Source: Verrucomicrobiales bacterium (GTDB taxonomy: Bacteria > Verrucomicrobiota > Verrucomicrobiia > Limisphaerales > JAFMIX01). Taken from it: a stretch of DNA of 15,345 nt. Shown here one piece after another: positions 6,295-13,190 of this stretch. The number at the start of each line of letters is the position of its first letter. Position 1 is the stretch's first letter. Position numbers and translations under genes: made by a program. The stretch lies in the NCBI GenBank assembly GCA_017853785.1, contig JAFMIX010000020.1:1-15345 (forward strand), written 5' to 3'. The notes under the pieces were generated by a model, which ran no database searches, was not told the origin of the DNA, and saw only the letters and a list, made by a program, of their open reading frames with translations.

Positions 6295-6830
6295 AAAGTT
6301 TCTTTCGGTGGCGGTTTGATTTGGAGCTTAGGCTTTTGAACGCGCCGGCGCAACTCACGCCTTGCCACCGCGTAGGACGCGAAGTCATCGGCATCCAGCA
6401 GATCGAACCAGGAGACGATGTCGGTGCGCTTGGGAGCGCAGGCTTTGTGGAGTTCGTTGAAACAGGCGCGGGAGTCCGGATTATCCGGGGAACGGCGTTC
6501 CTGATGGGCGGACCAGAGTTCGATTTCCGCCGCAGTGCGCCGGTGGTTGGCCTTTTTGGTGATCCAGCCGAGGATTTCGTTATCGCTCCGGCCTTTGGCG
6601 AGTTTCTTTTTCAACGTGGCCGCGTTGATGCCGGCGAAATTCAGGAACTGCTAGTCGCGCGGGCTATTATAATGGTATTCGCCGCTCTTGCCGGCGAGCG
6701 GGGCGCGGTCCTTGTCAAGCCTGCGCGGCAGAATGACGTAACTGCCGAGCCGCACGCGCGGACTGCGGGGGACTTGCTGGGCAAGGTCGGGAGTGTGTTG
6801 AAGCCTAAATCGGTTTGGGATTGGTGCTGG
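6291..6830 (-). pseudogene. DUF5069-family gene broken by an in-frame amber codon
   Basis: One reading frame, open from just after a TAA at 6831-6833 to the TGA at 6291-6293, encodes a DUF5069-like protein but contains a TAG at 6651-6653. Before it the frame reads VPRSPRVRLGSYVILPRRLD and GEYHYNSPRD; after it QFLNFAGIN, then GRSDNEILGWI, RTAAEIELWSAHQERR and RTDIVSWFDLLDADDF. Family similarity is evident on both sides without any shift of frame, so one codon (expected to specify an amino acid near the start of QFLNFAG) has become a stop. No ATG lies before the first conserved block; only a GTG within RVRL or rare ATC/ATT codons are available. A TTG at 6614 could start a 107-residue C-terminal fragment. 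The family's role is not known to me. The last four bases overlap the sod start. A sequencing error or a suppressed stop are alternatives to true decay. Confidence 0.75.
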
Positions 6831-6851
6831 TTAGGACTGACAGCCCGGTTT

Positions 6852-6861
6852 TGTCCGGACA
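6852..6861. promoter_or_regulatory. 10-bp palindrome at the proposed transcription start
   Basis: TGTCCGGACA is a perfect palindrome lying just downstream of the proposed -10 box, covering the expected start point near 6859. The position would suit an operator for the DUF5069-sod unit. A 10-bp palindrome is expected about once per kilobase by chance, so only the position gives it weight. Confidence 0.2.
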
Positions 6862-6865
6862 CAGC

Positions 6866-6893
6866 ACTATACAGTGGAGTCGTTCGGAAGCAA
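6866..6893 (-). promoter_or_regulatory. Sigma-70-like promoter for the DUF5069-sod unit
   Basis: Read on the minus strand, TTGCTT (6893-6888) and TATAGT (6871-6866) stand 16 bases apart, matching the -35 and -10 consensus at 4 and 5 of 6 positions. It lies 11 bases after the macroglobulin stop codon and about 35 bases before the open DUF5069 frame, which is where a promoter for the sod unit would be expected. Prediction by eye only. Confidence 0.45.
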
Positions 6894-6904
6894 CCTGTTC
6901 AAAT

Positions 6905-9900
6905 TTATTTCACCACCAGCGGCAAACTTGCGCTGTGGCTGTTGAACTCGGGCGCATACATGCACTCGATACTCGCCACGCCACTCTGGTAACTGCCTTT
7001 CAACTGCACGCGCGTGGAATACTCGAACACATAAACGCCTTTCGGCAGGTAATCGATGAAGAAGTGGCTCGCGGTGTCGCGCGTGCTCTCGTAGTAGGCG
7101 AGGCCGTCCTGATATTTGTAGCGCGAGAGGACGTTCACGGGCTCAGTGCCACTGCCGCGCTGATCCTTGAGGTGGACGTATTCCATGTCCCGGTCCACGC
7201 GGAGCTCGATGCGGACGACGAGTTCATCGCCGACGGCGAGCGGGCTTTTGACTGGTTCGAGCGTCGGGCCTTTGGCAGTGTTGACCTTGGTGTAGATGCT
7301 CTTCTTGAGCTTCAACGGTGTGCCGGCGTAGGGCGTGACCTTGCTGATATCCTCGAAATACTGCCAATGCACGCTGCCCCACGAGACGCCTTCGTCCATT
7401 TTCTTCACGGTGATCTCGCCCATCTTGGCTTTGACTTCCGCGCCAGAAAAACGGCGTTCGTAGAACCCGGTGCCGGGCTCGACTTCGGTTTTGGTGACCG
7501 GGCTCTGGCTGGATTTCGTACCGGGAGTCACATTGATGCCACCCACGACGACCTCCACCGGCTTGTCGCTGGCGAGCATCGATTTGCCGCGCAAGAGCAG
7601 GCCATAGACCGCGTCGGCGGTGGCCTTGGTGGTCTTCCAATCCTGTGTCTGCTTCTGCTTGAGCAGCCACATGCGGCAATCATCCACCGCCTGCGCGTCG
7701 CCCATTATTTCGTCGAACGCCTCGATCATCAGCGCCTGCGTCTCAATGGGTGCGCGATACCACCACCAGCTCAATTCCGTGTCGCGCCAGAAGCGGCCCA
7801 ACTCTTCATTCGTCACGCTGCGCTCCTTAAGTGACTTCATGATGTCCGTCGGCGTTGGATCGGCGGCATCGTTGGCAATGCCGAAGCGTTTTAATGCAAT
7901 TGCCAGATGCGCTTGCGTCTGGCGGTTGTTCGTTTGCAACCAGAATTTCCGTGACTGGTTCAGGTAAAACTCCACTGCCTTATTGTGGTTGTCTGCGATG
8001 GGCTGGTCTTTCAGGAAAAAGCTGCGGCCGTAGAGATACAGTGCGTCCGTGCAACTGGGGACGTATTTCTCCGGGTGCGGCAATTCCATGATCTTGTGAT
8101 ACCGCTCTGTGATCCACTCATCGAGGCGGTTGAGCGCGCGGACGGCGGAGTCCACGGGCACGTCCACGTCGAGGTGGCGCAGCCGACCGAAGCCCGTGAC
8201 GATGTAGAGCGTGATGTAGTCGTTGCCGTAACCGCCCGGAAACCACGGCCAGCGCCCGTCGCCGATCTGCATCTCGGCCAGCTTTTTCAACGTGCGTTGC
8301 GTCTCGTCATTGAGGCGGTTGTCGTCGAAGAGAATGCCCACGTTGCGGCGCGCTTCGCTTTCGTTCTTGGCCTGCCGCCACCACGGCGTCTCGTCGATCA
8401 TCACCGACTTGAGGTCCTGATTTTTCTCGAGCGGCGATTCCAGCGCCTTTGTGCCCTTCCAGAGGTCGAAGATGCGGCGGATCTTCGGATCGCTGTTGGC
8501 GATATGCCGGGCGAGCGAATTCGCGTAGAGCCGGTTGAATGTCTGTTCGCTGCACTCGTGCGGATATTCCATCAGATACGGCAACGCCAGCACCGCATAC
8601 CACGCGGGCTGCGAAACCATCTGCACCGTCACGCCCCCGTGCTGGAGCGTGGACGAATTGCCGGAGTTCAGCAGCTTGGTGAACTCAAATTTCTTCGTCA
8701 CCGCGCCGCCGCCGACTTTGCCGCGGATGGGTAACGGCAACGATTCCGTCACGAACACGCGCCGCGAGAGCACCGGCAGATAACCTTCCTCGCCGTCGCT
8801 CAACGTGCCGGTGGACGCCACGACCCTGTAAGTGAGGAACGGCGCGCCGTCCGGCACGCGGATGCGCCAGGAGTAGGTGCGGGACTCCTTGGCGGGAATG
8901 TCGAACGGTTGTTCGGCTTTTGTGTTACCGAGACCTGCATCCATTGACTGCTGCGTGGCGGCATCAGCGAAGGCCAGTTTCACCGCGCCTTGCTGCGGCT
9001 TGTCACTCTGGTTGCTCACTTTCACGGTGAACTCCACCTCATCGCCTTCGCGGAGGAAGCGCGGCGGATTCGGCTGCACCATGATGTCCTTGGAGGTGAC
9101 GGCGTGGCCCTCGAGCAGGCCGGCGCGGAGCTGGTTGTCGTGCGCGAAGCCGAGGAAGCGCCACTTGGTCAGCGCCTCAGGCATGGCAAACGTCATCCGC
9201 ACGACGCCATTGGAATCGCTCACGAGCTGCGGGAAGAAGAACGCCGTCTCGTTGAGATTCTTGCGGACGGAAACTTTCGCGAGGTCGGGCTTCGGGCCGG
9301 CGGGCGCTCTGCCGTCAGCGGGTTGGCTATCCCGCTCGAAGTCGACGCTGTTTGGCTCTCCAGCTTTCGCCAGACTTTTGGCCAACGGCGCGCGGCCACC
9401 GGCCAGGTCAGCTTCGAGCATCGCTTGGGCTGCTGGCGCAGCTGAAGGCATCGGTGTCCCGGCCATCATGGGCGCGGCTTCGGCCACCATGTCGTTCGCC
9501 ATTCTGCCTCTAACCATATTGGCCATGCGGATGTGACCAAACCAGCCGTAGCCCCACACGCGCTGTGTGAGGTCGTAGGGGAAACGACGGTAGGTGACGC
9601 TCACACCTTGATAGCGCGGATTCCAGTTTCCGAAAACGTGCTGAAAGCTGCGCCCCATGTTGCCGAACTGCGCTTGCGCCGAGCTGTAATCCTGCCGGAA
9701 CACGCCGAAGCCGTTCGGCCAGCGGTGCGGCGCGAACGCGTCCAGCGATTCATCGTACAGCGTGGCGACGAGTTCTGCCACGGCTTTCTCGGCGGATTGT
9801 TTGCCGCTGATGCTCAAGCTCCATGTCTCTTTCTGTCCGGGCATCAGCTTGGAGGTGAAATGTTCCCACTTGAGGTCGAATTCCTTGTTCTTCCACGGCA

Positions 9901-12900
9901 CGCTGACCGGCCGCGAGGTGAGGCAGCCGCGGTTCTCGCGCACCTGCGTGACGTGCAGGGTGAAGCCGCCGCGCAAGGCCTCGGTGACGGCGAGCTTCAC
10001 CTGCTGCTGCGTGCGGCCCGGCGTGGTCCAGTAGCGCTGGATCATCTTGTTACGCTGCTCGATCTCGATGAACGCGCGGCCCGTCTCGTAGCCCGTGCCC
10101 CACACGGCCATGAATTCCTCGCCAGGCTGCGCCTGCCAATCCGGCGCGGCGACAATCTGCGGCACTTTGATGGCCAATGCGGCGGCCGCGGGCTCAAGCA
10201 CGCGGAGCGGCAGCCGCCCGGTGACCTTTTTGCCGAACCGATCCTGCGTCTCGACCATCACGCGATACGCGCCGGCCGGGAGGTTGACGGATAACTTCGC
10301 CGTGCCGTTCGTGTCTGTGGTGAAGCCGCGTTCCTCGGCGACGTCGGCGAGTTCCCAGTTGTCGGGATTGGACAAATCCACGTCCGGCTTGCCGTCCTCG
10401 TCGTAATCTTCCGAGCTGATGCGGGCGCGGACGACTTTGTCCGGCACTTTGAGCCGGTAGATTTTCACCGCGCCCTCGGCGACCTGCGGTTCGCCGTCGA
10501 GCGTGGTGGTGTTGAGCTTCAATTCCACAGGCTTCGCGGCGACCTGCCACTCGTCGGCGCTGACGCGCGCTTCGAGCGCGGCGTAGCCGATCTGGATGCT
10601 GCGGTCGGCGGAGCGGGTTTCGCCGGCGCTGTCAGTCACATCGGCGGTGATAGCGTAGACGAAAGTGGGTTCGTTCGTCGGCGAAATCTTGAGGTCCGGC
10701 TTGGCGATGAATTCGACGGTGAACCCGCCGTCCACGCCGCTCTTGGCCGTGCCATGGGCAATCTCCTGCTCCGGGCTGTGCGGAAAACCGCCGCGCCACC
10801 AGCCGCACCACCACGGCCAGCGCACCTGCCGCACGACACGCCACTTGATGTTCGCGCCGTCCACCGCCGCGCCGGTGTAGCTGGTGGCTTTGCCGGGGAC
10901 GACGGCTATGTCGCCGAGCTTGGGCGCGACTTTCGGCGCATCGAGCGTGACCTCAAATTTTGGGCGCTTGTATTCCTCGACGCTGAAGTTGGCCGCGCCA
11001 TTGCAGCGGCCTTGGGCGATGATGGACATCGCACCCATCACGCGGTCGCGCGGCGCGGTGAAGCTGCCGGAGAACGAGCCATAGTCGTTGGCGCGGTGCT
11101 TGGCGCGGGCGATCTCCTGGCCGTTAGGATCGTTGAAGACGACCTCAACCTGTTCACCGGGGAGCGTCTTGTAGTTGTCGTTCTTTTGATTTTGTTGGAG
11201 GCAGATGCCCTTGTATTGGATCGTCTGGCCGGGGCGATAGATGGCGCGGTCGGTGAAGAAAATAGTTTGCTGCTGCGGCCAGTTGGTGTCCTCGTCATAG
11301 TTCCGGCCATAACCCCAGAGACCGTTGGCGGAAGCGAGTTCGCGGCCCTGATGGCGGGCGCGGAAGAGATAGGTGCGATTCTCCTCTGGCTCGAGGCTGA
11401 AGAAGCCGTTCGTGTCCGTGGTGAGCGCGGGAGTGGCAATGCGTTTGCCGTTCTGGTCGAGACACCAGGCGTTGACCTCCGCACCGGCGATGGGCTCGCC
11501 GGAGGCGGCTTCCAGCACGAAGCCTTCGAACAAGCCGACGCGCTGGCGGGTGATGAGTGCGAGTTCGCTAACCCAGACGTCGGCCATGGAGACTTGGTTT
11601 TCACTCTCGCCGAAGTTGGCGTCGTGACTGGCGAAGATGAAATAGTAACCGGGCTTGAGGGTCGTGGGCGCGGCGGTGCTGAAGAGGCGTTGCTGGTAAT
11701 CCTTGGTGGCAGGCAGCGCGGCGGACCAATCGAGCGCGGCGGGTTTTTCGAGGTAGGCGCGGCGCTCCTTCTGGCTGAGGCTTTCCTGGCGCTGGCGCTT
11801 CTTGTCGAGGAACGATTCCCAATCCGCAGCGATGGCGCGGAAATAGACTTTGTCCACGTTGCGATAGCTGACGGCGATGCTGGCGGCGGAATTCCAGACG
11901 CGTTCAGTGGTGATGCGGGCGGACTTGGCCTCGATCTCGGCGACGAGGTTGGCGCATTGCTTGCCGCCGGGGGAATTCGGATGCGCGCCCTTGGCCTGCG
12001 ACACGATCTCGCGGGCGGCGACCCAATCGCCTTCGTCCTTCGTGACGCGGGCGAGATTCCACGAGGCGAGCGCAGCGACCGGCGAATCACCCCACTTGGC
12101 GATGAAGTTCTTCAGCGAGGTCTTGAAGCGGGCGTTTTTGTCTTCACCGAAGGCGGTGTTCCAGCCCCAGACAAGCCGCGCAAGGTCGACGTCGCAGAAG
12201 GCGGTGGGGTCGGCGTCGGTTTGATGGAAGGCGATGAGTCGCTGGTAGACGAGGATGGCTTTTTCCTGTGGGGTTGCGGGTGTGGTGAGTTTCCACTGGA
12301 GGAACTGCGGTGCGTCTTCAAGGACCGGGCTGTCCGCCATCAGTTCAAATTCCCCCTCCGCCTTCGCGCCGGCTTGCTCGCCGCTCATGTAGAACGACAA
12401 CGCTTCGTGCGCGAGGAAATCGTAGAGCGTCGGGCGGTAGCTGTCGGGCATCGTGCCCTTTTCTAGCAGACCGTCCCATGCGGCGATGGGCGTGGCCTTG
12501 AGCGTTTTCTCGGCGGCGAGCGCGGCTTGGAAATGCTTGTCAATCTCCGCGAAGAGGCGCGGCAGATCCCAGGTGGTGAAGTCATTGCCGGGCGCTTCGG
12601 CGGTCTGCGTACGCTGCATGTAGCGCCAGCGGTTCTGCTGAAAATAGCTCCAATACCAGTGCGCGAGCAGCGTTTCCATCACGGGCTTCATCTCGGCGGG
12701 CGCTTTGGCGATCTCAGCTTCGAGGCGGCCGACGCGTTCCTCAGCCTTGTTGCCTTCGATCGCGCCCTCCAGCGCAATTTTTTGGCCGATGGCCTTGGTG
12801 GCTTCGGCGTAAGCTTTTTCCTTCAGCGTGGCGGCGATGATGGGTTCGAGATTGGTGATGGCGGTCTGGGGCAGGCCTTTCTGGACGGCATCCTGCACGG

Positions 12901-12985
12901 CTTTCCATTGCGCATCGCGCGGCCCGGCAAAGGCGGAATGGGTGAGGGTGAGAGCGGTGAGGAAAGCGGCAAGGATGGATTTCAT
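6905..12985 (-). CDS. Bacterial alpha-2-macroglobulin with intact thioester motif
   Basis: A 2026-residue exported protein of the alpha-2-macroglobulin family, thought to trap or tether proteases through a bait region and a reactive thioester. Start at 12985 gives a clear signal peptide (MKSILAAFLTALTL, cleavage after AFA near residue 20); an ATG at 13066 would add 27 residues and bury the signal. Order: helical, TPR-like N-terminal region (about 20-355); MG domains; a carboxypeptidase-regulatory-like insert near 483 (EGFVLEAASGEPIAGAEV); an MG domain with DRAIYRPGQ near 578; a Trp-rich patch at 723-730; an EF-hand-like loop at 860-870; a disordered Ala/Met/Pro segment (about 1153-1237), the best bait candidate; FFFPQLVSDSNG near 1245 and ALTKWRFLGF near 1270; the thioester domain with C1478-SEQ1481; and a final beta domain from about 1870. 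No lipobox cysteine follows the signal, unlike E. coli YfhM. It lies downstream of a VIT-VWA gene, with 205 bases between. Confidence 0.93.
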   Translation of the reverse strand: MKSILAAFLTALTLTHSAFAGPRDAQWKAVQDAVQKGLPQTAITNLEPIIAATLKEKAYAEATKAIGQKIALEGAIEGNKAEERVGRLEAEIAKAPAEMKPVMETLLAHWYWSYFQQNRWRYMQRTQTAEAPGNDFTTWDLPRLFAEIDKHFQAALAAEKTLKATPIAAWDGLLEKGTMPDSYRPTLYDFLAHEALSFYMSGEQAGAKAEGEFELMADSPVLEDAPQFLQWKLTTPATPQEKAILVYQRLIAFHQTDADPTAFCDVDLARLVWGWNTAFGEDKNARFKTSLKNFIAKWGDSPVAALASWNLARVTKDEGDWVAAREIVSQAKGAHPNSPGGKQCANLVAEIEAKSARITTERVWNSAASIAVSYRNVDKVYFRAIAADWESFLDKKRQRQESLSQKERRAYLEKPAALDWSAALPATKDYQQRLFSTAAPTTLKPGYYFIFASHDANFGESENQVSMADVWVSELALITRQRVGLFEGFVLEAASGEPIAGAEVNAWCLDQNGKRIATPALTTDTNGFFSLEPEENRTYLFRARHQGRELASANGLWGYGRNYDEDTNWPQQQTIFFTDRAIYRPGQTIQYKGICLQQNQKNDNYKTLPGEQVEVVFNDPNGQEIARAKHRANDYGSFSGSFTAPRDRVMGAMSIIAQGRCNGAANFSVEEYKRPKFEVTLDAPKVAPKLGDIAVVPGKATSYTGAAVDGANIKWRVVRQVRWPWWCGWWRGGFPHSPEQEIAHGTAKSGVDGGFTVEFIAKPDLKISPTNEPTFVYAITADVTDSAGETRSADRSIQIGYAALEARVSADEWQVAAKPVELKLNTTTLDGEPQVAEGAVKIYRLKVPDKVVRARISSEDYDEDGKPDVDLSNPDNWELADVAEERGFTTDTNGTAKLSVNLPAGAYRVMVETQDRFGKKVTGRLPLRVLEPAAAALAIKVPQIVAAPDWQAQPGEEFMAVWGTGYETGRAFIEIEQRNKMIQRYWTTPGRTQQQVKLAVTEALRGGFTLHVTQVRENRGCLTSRPVSVPWKNKEFDLKWEHFTSKLMPGQKETWSLSISGKQSAEKAVAELVATLYDESLDAFAPHRWPNGFGVFRQDYSSAQAQFGNMGRSFQHVFGNWNPRYQGVSVTYRRFPYDLTQRVWGYGWFGHIRMANMVRGRMANDMVAEAAPMMAGTPMPSAAPAAQAMLEADLAGGRAPLAKSLAKAGEPNSVDFERDSQPADGRAPAGPKPDLAKVSVRKNLNETAFFFPQLVSDSNGVVRMTFAMPEALTKWRFLGFAHDNQLRAGLLEGHAVTSKDIMVQPNPPRFLREGDEVEFTVKVSNQSDKPQQGAVKLAFADAATQQSMDAGLGNTKAEQPFDIPAKESRTYSWRIRVPDGAPFLTYRVVASTGTLSDGEEGYLPVLSRRVFVTESLPLPIRGKVGGGAVTKKFEFTKLLNSGNSSTLQHGGVTVQMVSQPAWYAVLALPYLMEYPHECSEQTFNRLYANSLARHIANSDPKIRRIFDLWKGTKALESPLEKNQDLKSVMIDETPWWRQAKNESEARRNVGILFDDNRLNDETQRTLKKLAEMQIGDGRWPWFPGGYGNDYITLYIVTGFGRLRHLDVDVPVDSAVRALNRLDEWITERYHKIMELPHPEKYVPSCTDALYLYGRSFFLKDQPIADNHNKAVEFYLNQSRKFWLQTNNRQTQAHLAIALKRFGIANDAADPTPTDIMKSLKERSVTNEELGRFWRDTELSWWWYRAPIETQALMIEAFDEIMGDAQAVDDCRMWLLKQKQTQDWKTTKATADAVYGLLLRGKSMLASDKPVEVVVGGINVTPGTKSSQSPVTKTEVEPGTGFYERRFSGAEVKAKMGEITVKKMDEGVSWGSVHWQYFEDISKVTPYAGTPLKLKKSIYTKVNTAKGPTLEPVKSPLAVGDELVVRIELRVDRDMEYVHLKDQRGSGTEPVNVLSRYKYQDGLAYYESTRDTASHFFIDYLPKGVYVFEYSTRVQLKGSYQSGVASIECMYAPEFNSHSASLPLVVK

Positions 12986-13061
12986 ATGCGGTATAGACCC
13001 TTTGTTAGGACACGCTGGCGGCCATTTAATTAGGGGAAATTGGAACGCCTTCATGCTTCGA

Positions 13062-13089
13062 ATCATAGGCGGTTAGACGGGGACGGCAA
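13062..13089 (-). promoter_or_regulatory. Sigma-70-like promoter before the macroglobulin gene
   Basis: On the minus strand TTGCCG (13089-13084) and TATGAT (13067-13062) are separated by 16 bases, matching consensus at 4 and 5 of 6 positions. Transcription would begin near 13055 and leave a leader of about 70 bases. An AAAGGG lies 12 bases before the ATG at 12985 and may act as a distant ribosome-binding site. If used, this promoter excludes the alternative ATG at 13066 and lets the macroglobulin gene be expressed apart from the VIT-VWA gene. Prediction by eye only. Confidence 0.4.
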
Positions 13090-13140
13090 TAAAATGCTCC
13101 CGCAAAACCTTTAACCGGAGGCAAGGTGTAATATTGAACT

Positions 13141-13189
13141 CCGGGCAAACGAACACGGGCGGAGGGCATCAACACGGTAACCTGCCCGG
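13141..13189. repeat. Inverted repeat just after the VIT-VWA stop codon
   Basis: CCGGGCA (13141-13147) and TGCCCGG (13183-13189) are perfect 7-bp inverted copies separated by 35 bases; the loop holds a direct repeat AACACGG (13152-13158 and 13171-13177). It starts one base after the VIT-VWA stop codon in the sense of that gene. A terminator or an mRNA 3' structure is possible, but the loop is long and no T-run follows. Confidence 0.3.
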
Positions 13190-13190
13190 C

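Noticed and set aside
6641..6862. Minus-strand 73-codon frame beginning MSGQNR upstream of the DUF5069 fragment
   Set aside because: The DUF5069-like residues (PRSPRVRLG, YVILPRRLD) are encoded in a different frame over the same bases, so this frame is an off-frame reading of the broken gene.
6815..7834. Plus-strand open frame of 339 codons overlapping the macroglobulin 3' end
   Set aside because: It is antisense to the conserved C-terminal domain of the macroglobulin and shows no independent family signal.
10754..12466. Plus-strand open frame of 570 codons inside the macroglobulin gene
   Set aside because: It is antisense to a gene with clear conserved domains throughout, and its own translation shows no recognisable motif; it reflects high GC at codon position three.
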